NCBI GenBank assembly: GCA_005881175.1
Contig: VBEN01000024.1
Location: 1 to 34,343, forward strand
DNA length: 34,343 nucleotides
Direction: 5' to 3'
DNA from: Chloroflexota bacterium
GTDB taxonomy: Bacteria > Chloroflexota > Dormibacteria > CF-121
A program made the position numbers and the translations under genes. This document shows, in pieces, positions 15,373 through 21,947 of the stretch. The notes beneath the pieces were generated by a model. The model was not told the origin of the DNA, did not search any database, and saw nothing but the letters and a program-made list of their open reading frames with translations. Each line of letters begins with the position of its first letter. The stretch's first letter is position 1.

Positions 15373-15796
15373 CCATCGCTCTGACTTTATCGATTACCGG
15401 CAACTCCGCCGGGTCCGGCTTTCCCTCGAGCCAGGCGTCGCAGATTTCGCGAGCCACCGCCTCGGGCGTTGAGCGGAGACTCATGACCACGATGTTGGCA
15501 TCGTTCCACCTGCGGGCGCCACGCGCGGTTTCAGCATCATGGCAGAGCGCGGCCCGGATGCCCGGCACCTTGTTTGCCGCAATGGTCGTGCCGGTTCCCG
15601 TCCAGCAGAAGAGAACGCCCTGGTCGGCCGCTCCCGACGCGACCCGCTCACCGACAGCTCTGGCCGCGTCGGCCCAATCCATCGGCTGGCCGGTCAGCGC
15701 CCCGAGCGGCTCCACCTCGATACCCTTGCTCTGCAGGTACTCGGTGACCACATCGGTGACCCGGGTCTTCTCATCACTGCCGATCGCCATGCGCAC
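15332..15796 (-). CDS. RpiB/LacA/LacB-family protein, non-canonical active site
   Basis: The 154-residue protein has the RpiB fold signatures: an N-terminal GSD, GVLFCWTGTGTTIAANKVPGIRAAL around the catalytic Cys, and ARGARRWNDANIVVMSLRS. Against canonical ribose-5-phosphate isomerase B, the DHAG near the N-terminus is DEKT and the HND motif is WND, so two active-site histidines are absent; CGTG is CWTG. I recall a similar CWTGTG subgroup among high-GC bacteria, so the substrate is probably not ribose 5-phosphate. The GTG at 15796 follows a TAGAAT box by exactly 6 nt, suggesting a leaderless mRNA. It overlaps the dehydratase gene by 41 bp and likely starts an operon with it and holA. Confidence 0.85.
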   Translation of the reverse strand: MRMAIGSDEKTRVTDVVTEYLQSKGIEVEPLGALTGQPMDWADAARAVGERVASGAADQGVLFCWTGTGTTIAANKVPGIRAALCHDAETARGARRWNDANIVVMSLRSTPEAVAREICDAWLEGKPDPAELPVIDKVRAMDEGARRGIVESRR

Positions 15797-15802
15797 GGGT
15801 CA

Positions 15803-15808
15803 ATTCTA
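15803..15808 (-). promoter_or_regulatory. Probable -10 box (TAGAAT) of the rpiB-like operon
   Basis: TAGAAT on the minus strand ends 6 nt before the GTG at 15796, the spacing expected when transcription starts at the start codon. Confidence 0.5.
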
Positions 15809-15838
15809 GGAGCGCTTCAGCGGCGACTCCGACGGCGG

Positions 15839-15982
15839 CTAGGCCGCGGTCTGGCCCCGAGGCGGTTGCCGCGCCACGAGATAGGCCACGAGGGCGAGGT
15901 ATTCCTGGGAATCAGCCGAGTCCAACCAGCGAATGTCGGAAGTGCTGCGACGGAATAGTGCAAAGACCTCGGCGACCGTCAG
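15839..15982 (-). CDS. Possible 47-residue protein with non-canonical start
   Basis: Between moaA and the RpiB-like gene there is an open frame reading LTVAEVFALFRRSTSDIRWLDSADSQEYLALVAYLVARQPPRGQTAA. Its composition looks protein-like (amphipathic helix, no bias of a shadow frame), and it appears only as the tail of a longer shadow ORF in the track. No ATG, GTG or TTG lies in frame after the moaA stop; the CTG at 15982 follows a TACACT box by 9 nt. It could be a small gene with a CTG start, or a remnant. No function can be proposed. Confidence 0.3.
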   Translation of the reverse strand: MTVAEVFALFRRSTSDIRWLDSADSQEYLALVAYLVARQPPRGQTAA

Positions 15983-16041
15983 CTTGGCGCCAGTGTAGCC
16001 CGGGTGGCACCGGCAAGCGCAGACGATTCCGCAAAAATTGG

Positions 16042-17052
16042 CTAGCCGCCGATCTGGCTCATGGTCTTCGCCGGACGGACGAAGTCCGCCTGGCCGATCT
16101 TGTGCCCCTCTTCCTTCTGCCAGACGGCCGCGACGACGAAGTCGCGGATCTCCGCGTCCGACGCCCCGCCGCGAAGCAGGGCCTTGACGTCGTGCTCCTG
16201 GATCGAGAACAAGCAGGTGCGCAGATGGCCCTCGGCCGTCAGGCGAATGCGATTGCAGACCCGGCAGAAGGCGTCGCTGACGGAGGGAATCACGCCGATC
16301 CCGCCCGGAGCACCGTCTCGAAACCGGAATCGGGTCGCGGGTGCGGGCCGCTGATCTTTGATGGGCTCCAGGGCGAACTCGCGGTCGATCGCCTCGATGA
16401 TCTCGCGACTTGCCACCACGCTGTCCATCGACCAGATGCCGTCGGCGTCGAGTGGCATGAACTCGATGAAGCGGACCTCGTAGCCCTCGCTCCGCGCCAG
16501 CCGCGCGAAGTCCAGGATTTCGTCGTCGTTGCGCCCGCGCATGACGACCATGTTGAGCTTGATGGGGCTGAACCCGGCCGCGCGCGCTGCGCCCAAACCG
16601 CGCAGGACCCGGTCGAGCGCGTCGCGCCGAGCCAGGTCCTTGAAGCGATCCGAGTGCAGCGTATCGAGACTCACGTTGAGCCGCTTGAGCCCGGCGGCGC
16701 GGAGGGCCGCCGCCTTTTCTTCCAGCAGGATCCCATTGGTCGTCATGGCGATATCGAGTGCGCCGTCGATCCCGGCAATCATCGCGGTGAGTTGTTCGAT
16801 TCCTTTGCGCACGAGCGGCTCGCCACCGGTAAGCCGAATGGTGCGGACGCCACACTGATCGACCAGGATCCTGGTCACCCGGACGATCTCCTCGAAGCTG
16901 AGCACGTCGTCGCGCGCCAGCCAGGGCAGGCCGGCGGCCGGCATGCAATAGACGCATCGGAAATTGCACCGGTCGGTGACTGAGATCCGCAGGTCATCGG
17001 CGATCCGGCCGAAGGTATCGCGGAGATGCACGACAGGCTGGGAGCTGGGCAC
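16042..17052 (-). CDS. moaA: GTP 3',8-cyclase MoaA
   Basis: MoaA is the radical-SAM enzyme for the first step of molybdenum-cofactor synthesis. The 336-residue protein has the N-terminal cluster motif CNFRCVYC (C29, C33, C36), RLTGGEPLVRKGI, TTNGILL, RLNVSLDTL, KLNMVVMRGRND, and the C-terminal second-cluster cysteines in FCRVCNRIRLTAEGHLRTCLF; it ends with the catalytic QIGG. I start it at the GTG at 17052 rather than the ORF-track ATG at 17076 because TATACT ends 6 nt upstream. That box is shared, on the other strand, with the DNA ligase promoter. No other mo-cofactor genes are in the window, apart from a possible link to the pterin dehydratase downstream. Confidence 0.95.
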   Translation of the reverse strand: MPSSQPVVHLRDTFGRIADDLRISVTDRCNFRCVYCMPAAGLPWLARDDVLSFEEIVRVTRILVDQCGVRTIRLTGGEPLVRKGIEQLTAMIAGIDGALDIAMTTNGILLEEKAAALRAAGLKRLNVSLDTLHSDRFKDLARRDALDRVLRGLGAARAAGFSPIKLNMVVMRGRNDDEILDFARLARSEGYEVRFIEFMPLDADGIWSMDSVVASREIIEAIDREFALEPIKDQRPAPATRFRFRDGAPGGIGVIPSVSDAFCRVCNRIRLTAEGHLRTCLFSIQEHDVKALLRGGASDAEIRDFVVAAVWQKEEGHKIGQADFVRPAKTMSQIGG

Positions 17053-17057
17053 GAATT

Positions 17058-17064
17058 TAGTATA
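17058..17064. promoter_or_regulatory. Shared symmetric -10 element (TAGTATA) of moaA and ligC
   Basis: TAGTATA reads TAGTAT on the plus strand, ending 7 nt before GTG 17071 (ligase), and TATACT on the minus strand, ending 6 nt before GTG 17052 (moaA). Only 18 bp separate the two start codons, so both mRNAs would be leaderless and compete for one element. Confidence 0.55.
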
Positions 17065-17070
17065 TGGGGC

Positions 17071-18093
17071 GTGCAATTAGGCGTCCTGCCCCCGTTCAGT
17101 CCGATGGAGGCGAAGGTCCAGTCGGAGCTGCCCCGCGGCGACGCCTGGCAGTACGAGCCGAAATGGGATGGCTTCCGCGCCGTCGCCTTCAAAGACGGCG
17201 ACGAGGTCGTCATCCACAGCCGCAACCAGAAACCGCTCACCCGCTACTTTCCCGAGCTGGTGCCGGCGATCCAGCGGATCAAGCCGAAACGCGCCGTGCT
17301 CGACGGCGAGATCGTGATCTTCACCGGGTTCGGGACCGATTTCGACGCCATGACGCTGCGAATCCACCCGGCCGCCTCGCGCGTCAACATGCTGGCCAAG
17401 GAGCAGCCCGCCACCTATATCGCATTCGACCTGCTGGCGGACGGCGATGAGAGCCTGCTCGACGTGCCGCTCAGGGAGCGCCGGCCGCGCCTTGAATCAC
17501 TCCTCGGTCGCAAGCCCGAGTCGATCAATCTCAGTCCGGTCACGCGTGACCGGGAGGTGGCGCTTAACTGGCTCAAGGAATATCGGGGAACCGGCCTCGA
17601 CGGCATCGTTGCCAAGCGCGTGGACAGTATTTACCATCCCGGCGAGCGCGCCATGATCAAGGTGAAAGAACAGCGCACCGCCGATTGCGTCGTCGGCGGC
17701 TTTCGCTGGGGCAATGACGGGAAACGCGTAGGCTCCCTGCTGCTCGGCGTGTATCGGGGCAAGACCCTCGAGTACATCGGCCATACGTCGGGTTTCGATG
17801 ACGCCCAGCGCCGCGAGCTGGTTGGTCTGCTCGAGCCGCTCCGTGGCGGCCCCAGTTTCGAGGGCGGCCGCGCCCCCGGCGGCCCGAGCCGCTGGTCGCA
17901 GGATCGCGACCTTGCCTGGGAACCGGTGCGGCCGGAGCTCGTGTGCGAGGTGGCTTTCGACCGGCTGGAGAACGACCGGTTCCGCCACGGGGTCGGCTTT
18001 GTGCGCTGGCGACCGGATAAATCGCCGAAGTCCTGCACGATGGCGCAACTCAAGGCCGAGGCCTCGGTCGAGCTAAAGAAGTTGTTCGCCTAG
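17071..18093 (+). CDS. ligC: ATP-dependent DNA ligase, LigC type
   Basis: A compact 340-residue ATP-dependent ligase that seals nicks through a lysyl-AMP. The adenylation motif is YEPKWDGFRAVAF (Lys31), followed by DGEIVIF, YIAFDLLADG, GLDGIVAKRVDSIYHPGERA (motif IV) and MIKVKEQRTADCVVGGF (motif V). The OB-fold domain runs from about 215 with LLLGVYRG and VGFVRWRPDKSP near the end. There is no polymerase, nuclease or zinc-finger extension, so it matches the LigC form used with Ku/NHEJ-like or base-excision repair in high-GC bacteria. The GTG at 17071 follows TAGTAT by 7 nt. A polynucleotide-kinase-like gene lies 2.6 kb downstream. Confidence 0.92.
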   Translation: MQLGVLPPFSPMEAKVQSELPRGDAWQYEPKWDGFRAVAFKDGDEVVIHSRNQKPLTRYFPELVPAIQRIKPKRAVLDGEIVIFTGFGTDFDAMTLRIHPAASRVNMLAKEQPATYIAFDLLADGDESLLDVPLRERRPRLESLLGRKPESINLSPVTRDREVALNWLKEYRGTGLDGIVAKRVDSIYHPGERAMIKVKEQRTADCVVGGFRWGNDGKRVGSLLLGVYRGKTLEYIGHTSGFDDAQRRELVGLLEPLRGGPSFEGGRAPGGPSRWSQDRDLAWEPVRPELVCEVAFDRLENDRFRHGVGFVRWRPDKSPKSCTMAQLKAEASVELKKLFA

Positions 18094-18302
18094 CGCCGGC
18101 GGCGTTTGCCGGCGTCGCGCTCCTGCTTCGCCTCGTACTCGCCGGAAACTTCGCGATCGAGCTCGGAGGCCGCGGTCTTGGCCTTCTCCGGGAGGGGCCG
18201 ATCCTCCCCCTCACGCTCGACCTTCCTCGCGATGTCAGACGGTTCCAGCGGCGGCTCCGGTGTCGGGCCGCCGGTGATCGACTCCGCCTCGGGCTCAGCC
18301 AT
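18090..18302 (-). CDS. Small charged hypothetical protein
   Basis: A 70-residue, highly charged protein (AEPEAESITGGPTPEPPLEP at the start, GKRRRR at the end) that looks disordered. I recognise no domain. The start is supported by GGGAGG 8 nt upstream of ATG 18302 and by the divergent position opposite the CBS-domain gene. Its stop shares CTAG with the ligase stop. A CGCCGGC/GCCGGCG hairpin lies in its last codons and may end transcription from both sides, though it has no T run. Confidence 0.55.
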   Translation of the reverse strand: MAEPEAESITGGPTPEPPLEPSDIARKVEREGEDRPLPEKAKTAASELDREVSGEYEAKQERDAGKRRRR

Positions 18303-18348
18303 AATTCAGGCCTCCCTTTAAGTTGCTACTTGCGCTATCATTTTAGGA

Positions 18349-18354
18349 TATAAT
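18349..18354 (+). promoter_or_regulatory. -10 box (TATAAT) of the CBS-BON operon
   Basis: A perfect TATAAT about 52 nt before the CBS gene ATG. Unlike many genes here, this one has a leader of about 45 nt with a good Shine-Dalgarno (GGGAGGTG) 5 nt before ATG 18407. No well-spaced -35 box is seen. Confidence 0.5.
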
Positions 18355-18406
18355 CTGAGGCTTACATGCAAATGAAGCCGCAAAAGGCGCTCAGGGAGGT
18401 GCCCCG

Positions 18407-18823
18407 ATGAAAGTACGAGACGCAATGGCCAAGACCGTGACGTCGGCCAAAAAGAACGACAAGGTGATCGACGTCGCCAAAAAGATGAAGCAGGAAGACG
18501 CGGGGTTCATCCCGGTCATTGAAGACGGTGGAACGGTGATTGGCGTGATCACCGATCGCGACATCGTGATCCGTTGCATTGCCGAGGGGCACGACCCCCG
18601 GGGCGAGACGGCCGAGCACGTGATGAGCACGCAGGTCACGATCATTTCGCCGGAGGACGACATCGAGGAGGCGGGCCGCAAGATGGAACGCGAGGAGATC
18701 CGGCGCTTGGCGGTTGCCGAGAACGGTCGCCTGGTTGGCGTTCTCAGCCATGGCAACCTGGTCCAGGCGACCAAAAACAAAACGGCCGAGAAGGTGACGG
18801 AGGGGGTGACGCGGGGTGCCTGA
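18407..18823 (+). CDS. Tandem CBS-domain protein
   Basis: A 138-residue protein made of two CBS domains (about 1-60 and 70-130), a Bateman module that binds adenine nucleotides and acts as an energy or redox sensor. Typical CBS segments are GFIPVIEDGGTVIGVITDRDI and RRLAVAENGRLVGVLSHGNL. The linker HDPRGETAEHVMS matches stand-alone CBS proteins linked to stress response. ATG 18407 has GGGAGGTG 5 nt upstream. The next gene starts 8 nt before its stop, so they are translationally coupled. Confidence 0.92.
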   Translation: MKVRDAMAKTVTSAKKNDKVIDVAKKMKQEDAGFIPVIEDGGTVIGVITDRDIVIRCIAEGHDPRGETAEHVMSTQVTIISPEDDIEEAGRKMEREEIRRLAVAENGRLVGVLSHGNLVQATKNKTAEKVTEGVTRGA

Positions 18824-19490
18824 CCTGAAGCAGGTTGACCTCAAGCAAGTCAGTAGCGACGTCGCCGATCGGGTCGGCCGGGCTGCGAAAGAGCTGACGA
18901 GCGGTGCCGGAAACGCCGCTCGGGAGCTCGCCGCCTCCGCTGAGGAGTCGGTCAACACCCAGATCCGTAAGCAGACAAAGGCGGCACGCAAGCGGCTGCC
19001 CGCGCGCGGCGGGCCGTCCCCGCTCTCGATCATCGCCGGCGCCATCAGCGGTGCGGTCGCTGTTTATTTCCTCGATCCGGAACGTGGCCGCGCCCGACGC
19101 GCCGTATTCGCCGATTGGTCGGCCGCCCGACTGCGCCGTGGCTGGCGCGCGTTGAACCAGTGGGGGAGGCGGACCGGCACCACCGCGGCGGCCCTCCCCC
19201 AGCGGATGGTGACGCTGCGATCCGCGCCGTCCCCCGTGGATGATCTGACTTTGCGCGACCGTGTGGAAAGCGAGGTCTTGCGCAATCGTGATCTGCCGAA
19301 GGGACAGATCAATTTCGATGTCGAGTCCAGCGTCGTTACCGTTCGGGGCCAGGTGGACAACGCCTACCAGATCGCGACCATTGAGAAGGCCGTCCTGAAG
19401 GTGCCGGGCGTCGGCGGCGTTGAAAACCTTCTGCACGTCAGCGGCACGCCGGCCCCCAACAAGGCGGAAGCCCGGGAGAACATCAGCTAA
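18816..19490 (+). CDS. BON-domain protein with a membrane-proximal segment
   Basis: A 224-residue protein. The N-terminal 75 residues are helical and charged (repeats of Glu/Ala/Lys, GAGNAARELAASAEES), then one hydrophobic segment SPLSIIAGAISGAVAVYFLDPERGRARRA, whose DPERGRxRR ending is common in small stress proteins. A BON domain at about 140-215 (LRDRVESEVLRNRDLPKGQINFDV, VEKVPGVGGVENL-like end) would bind phospholipid surfaces. It starts at GTG 18816, overlapping the CBS gene by 8 bp. The pair suggests a nucleotide-responsive membrane protection system (inference). A clear terminator follows at 19510-19547. Confidence 0.85.
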   Translation: MPDLKQVDLKQVSSDVADRVGRAAKELTSGAGNAARELAASAEESVNTQIRKQTKAARKRLPARGGPSPLSIIAGAISGAVAVYFLDPERGRARRAVFADWSAARLRRGWRALNQWGRRTGTTAAALPQRMVTLRSAPSPVDDLTLRDRVESEVLRNRDLPKGQINFDVESSVVTVRGQVDNAYQIATIEKAVLKVPGVGGVENLLHVSGTPAPNKAEARENIS

Positions 19491-19509
19491 ATAGAGCTCG
19501 AGTCGGTTT

Positions 19510-19547
19510 GAGCGGTCGGCATTTCCCCCGCCGGCCGCTCTTTTCGT
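19510..19547 (+). terminator. Rho-independent terminator of the CBS-BON operon
   Basis: An 11-bp stem, GAGCGGTCGGC with GCCGGCCGCTC (one G-T pair), 9-nt loop, then TTTTCGTT. It lies 20 bp after the BON gene stop. Confidence 0.85.
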
Positions 19548-19573
19548 TGCGGCCTGCTCCCATCCGCGCCTAC

Positions 19574-19579
19574 TAGACT
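19574..19579 (+). promoter_or_regulatory. Probable -10 box (TAGACT) of the DUF763 gene
   Basis: TAGACT ends 7 nt before the ATG at 19587, following the terminator of the previous operon. The spacing fits a leaderless mRNA. Confidence 0.5.
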
Positions 19580-19586
19580 TCAGCCG

Positions 19587-20675
19587 ATGCGCACCGGCAC
19601 CGCCGATCTACCGCTGCACAGCGGCCGCGCACCCCGCTGGTTGTTCGAGCGCATGACCTCGCTGGCCCGCGAGATGACGCTGGCGATCCTTTCGGAGGAA
19701 GGCGCGCCAGGCCTGCTGCGCCGGCTTGCCGATCCGGTCTGGTTCCAGGCCTTCGGCTGCGTGCTCGGTTTCGATTGGCACAGCAGTGGACTGACCACGA
19801 CCGCCTGCGGCGCGCTGAAGCAAGGCCTGAAGGATCTCTCGGGCGAGACCGGGATCTTCATTGCAGGCGGCAAGGGCAAGACGTCGCGCAAGACACCGCA
19901 GGAGATCGAGTCCGCGTGCTGGACCACCGGCCAGGATGCCGCGCCACTCATTCGCGCCAGCCGGCTCTCGGCGAAGGTCGATTCGGCCGCCGTGCAGGAC
20001 GGCTTCCAGGTCTATCACCACAGCTTCTTCTTCACGAGCGACGGTTCCTGGGCCGTGGTGCAGCAAGGCATGAACGAGCGCTCCCTGATGGCACGCCGGT
20101 ATCACTGGCTGCCGCCCGAGCGATTCGACTGGGACCCGCATGCCGCCGTCGCGGGGCAGCCCACCCAGGACGTCCTCAATCTCGTGGCATCCGAAGGCGA
20201 GGGCAACCGAACGGTCGCCGTCGAGATCGCCCGTGAGAATCCGACCAAACTTGTTATCGAACTTACGCGGATGCGAACGGTCTCCTTGCCTCGCCACCAT
20301 GAGATCCGGCTGAGCGACATCCACCCCGATCGGTTGGCGCGGATTCTGCTGACGACGTATGAGCGGCAGCCCGAGGACTACACCGCGTTGCTGGCGGTGC
20401 CAGGCGTTGGCGCCAAAGCCTTGCGCGCGCTGGCGCTGGTCGCCGAGCTGACCTACGGCGAGCCGGCGTCGGTGCGGGATCCGGTCTCCTATTCCTTCGC
20501 CCACGGCGGCAAGGATGGGACCCCTTTTCCGGTCGATCGATCGACGTATGACGCCACCATCGCGTCCTTGCGCCACGCGGTCCAGGACACGCGCGCGGGG
20601 CTGACGGAGAAGTCGGCGGCGCTCAAGCGCCTCGCCGGCGTGGAGCGATCGCTCATCTCCACGGCGGCGTCGTGA
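19587..20675 (+). CDS. DUF763 family protein with a helix-hairpin-helix motif
   Basis: The 362-residue protein begins RTGTADLPLHSGRAPRWLFERM, the hallmark of DUF763. The family has no known function but is conserved in archaea and some bacteria. Further conserved segments are FGCVLGFDWHSSGLTTTACGALK, the GGKGKTSRKTP loop and WAVVQQGMN. Near residue 270 a helix-hairpin-helix LLAVPGVGAKALRALALVAEL predicts non-specific nucleic-acid binding. The C-terminal part with YSFAHGGKDGTPFPVDRSTYD is also characteristic of the family. TAGACT lies 7 nt before ATG. It overlaps the next gene, a polynucleotide-kinase-like protein, by GTGA, which supports a role in DNA or RNA processing (inference). Confidence 0.9.
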   Translation: MRTGTADLPLHSGRAPRWLFERMTSLAREMTLAILSEEGAPGLLRRLADPVWFQAFGCVLGFDWHSSGLTTTACGALKQGLKDLSGETGIFIAGGKGKTSRKTPQEIESACWTTGQDAAPLIRASRLSAKVDSAAVQDGFQVYHHSFFFTSDGSWAVVQQGMNERSLMARRYHWLPPERFDWDPHAAVAGQPTQDVLNLVASEGEGNRTVAVEIARENPTKLVIELTRMRTVSLPRHHEIRLSDIHPDRLARILLTTYERQPEDYTALLAVPGVGAKALRALALVAELTYGEPASVRDPVSYSFAHGGKDGTPFPVDRSTYDATIASLRHAVQDTRAGLTEKSAALKRLAGVERSLISTAAS

Positions 20676-21223
20676 CCGCAACCGGCGAACGAATGGAGAT
20701 TCCTGCAACCGCCCTGGTGCTCCTGATCGGCGCGGCGGGCTCCGGCAAGTCGACCTTCGCGGCCCGGCATTTCGCGTCCGGCGATGTCGTTTCCTCCGAC
20801 CAGCTGCGGGCGCGCATCGGCGAGAGCGAATCTGACCAGCGGGCCAACGAGGACGTCTTCGAGCGCTTGCAGGCGCTCGTACAAGACCGGCTGGCCGCCG
20901 GCGTGCTGACGATCATCGACGCCACGAACACAGACTGGATGCGACGCACTGCGCTGATCGGGATGGCGCGCCATCACCGGCGTCCGGTGATCGCCATTGT
21001 CTTCGACCTCCCGTTGGAGATCTGTCTGAACCGGATTGCGGCGCGCCCGCGCACCGTGCGGGCCGCCGTCGTCAGGCGACAAGTCAGTGAGGTGCGCCAC
21101 GACCGCGAGCGGCTCGACCTCGAGGGCTTCGCGGCGATCTACGTGCTCGCGTCAACTCATGAGGTCGAGGGCGCCAGCGTGGATATCAAAAAGGGCCCGG
21201 TCGTCCGGGCCCTCTCCTCGTAG
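20672..21223 (+). CDS. P-loop polynucleotide kinase-like protein
   Basis: A 183-residue P-loop kinase with Walker A GAAGSGKST (about 20-28), VVSSDQLRARIG, TIIDATNTDWMRRTAL and a C-terminal RRQVSEVRHDRERLDLEGF. This order matches the kinase domain of bacterial and T4-type polynucleotide kinase (5'-OH phosphorylation), although some small-molecule kinases share it. There are no phosphatase or ligase domains, so it is a stand-alone kinase. The GTG at 20672 overlaps the DUF763 stop (GTGA); an ATG at 20693 is an alternative. With DUF763 and LigC nearby it suggests end-healing and sealing functions. The final residues KKGPVVRALSS are encoded by a terminator hairpin of the convergent gene. Confidence 0.82.
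   Translation: MTATGERMEIPATALVLLIGAAGSGKSTFAARHFASGDVVSSDQLRARIGESESDQRANEDVFERLQALVQDRLAAGVLTIIDATNTDWMRRTALIGMARHHRRPVIAIVFDLPLEICLNRIAARPRTVRAAVVRRQVSEVRHDRERLDLEGFAAIYVLASTHEVEGASVDIKKGPVVRALSS
21188..21213 (-). terminator. Terminator of the convergent secreted-protein gene, inside the kinase 3' end
   Basis: AGGGCCCGG and CCGGGCCCT form a perfect 9-bp stem with a TCGT loop. On the minus strand it is followed by a T run (TTTTT with the stem base), so it terminates the gene ending at 21237. It lies within the last codons of the plus-strand kinase gene. Confidence 0.75.
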
Positions 21224-21236
21224 CAGCGAGCGTCAC

Positions 21237-21818
21237 TCAGTCGCGATGAGCGCAGGCGGTCGCAACCGCGGCAAACGCCGCCTTCAACCCAGCCAGGTCC
21301 GTCGTGCGGGGTGCCTGTAACAGGGTCTGTAGGTTCGTGATGGCGGACTGGCAAGCCGCACTCGGAGCCGGCAGGCACGCCGTGCGCGCCGCCGTCAGGG
21401 CATTGCGCCACTGTTGCGCCTCCGCCAGGTCTTCGGCGCGCGCGGCCTGCAACGCGGTCAACGACAGCGGTTGCCGGCTGGCCAGCTCCGCGGCGTCCTC
21501 GGCCACCTCGGCCTGATGCAAGGCCTTCAAGGCATTGATCGCCTGCTGGCAAGCGGCTGACAGCGTGAACCTGGCCGCCGCCGGCTTGACCGCCGCGAGC
21601 GGTTTTTCGGCAGGCCCGGCGATCGCCGGCGCCGTGATGGCCCCGCGGGTTGCCACGGAGACCTCGTCGCGGTCGGCCCTCATGATGGTTGTCGTCCCTG
21701 CAACCAGGCTCACGACGCTCCCCGGCGAGCCCTGGTGGCTGTTGCTGCTGGCGTTCGCGGTGAGGGTTGCGATCCCGATGGCCGCGATCGCCCCCGTTAT
21801 CATCGCCTTTGTTCGCAC
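21237..21818 (-). CDS. Secreted helical protein with two Cys-containing repeats
   Basis: I do not recognise this 193-residue protein. A signal peptide (MITGAIAAIGIATLTANASS) is followed by a low-complexity Ala/Pro linker. The C-terminal part has two related helical units: SAACQQAINALKALHQAE ... TAARTACL, and SAACQSAITNLQTLLQAP ... AVATACA. Each unit begins with SAACQxAI and ends with TAC, so each probably forms a disulphide-closed helical hairpin. GTG 21818 has AAGGAGG about 7 nt upstream. It lies alone between the kinase gene and the Tad genes and ends at the terminator at 21188-21213. Confidence 0.72.
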   Translation of the reverse strand: MRTKAMITGAIAAIGIATLTANASSNSHQGSPGSVVSLVAGTTTIMRADRDEVSVATRGAITAPAIAGPAEKPLAAVKPAAARFTLSAACQQAINALKALHQAEVAEDAAELASRQPLSLTALQAARAEDLAEAQQWRNALTAARTACLPAPSAACQSAITNLQTLLQAPRTTDLAGLKAAFAAVATACAHRD

Positions 21819-21947
21819 GATTCGTCCTCCTTGGCGGGTAGTCGTCTTGTAAAACGGCGACGGCTGAGCCCGCTTACGCCCGGTTAAGAATCATCTAGAC
21901 CCCTAGGCGAACGTTAGTTCGGAACGGCTCGAATCACGGTCGCGGAG

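Noticed and set aside
15839-16969. 376-aa minus-strand ORF overlapping moaA
   Set aside because: Its first 300 residues are the shadow frame of moaA; only the last 47 codons may be coding and are listed separately.
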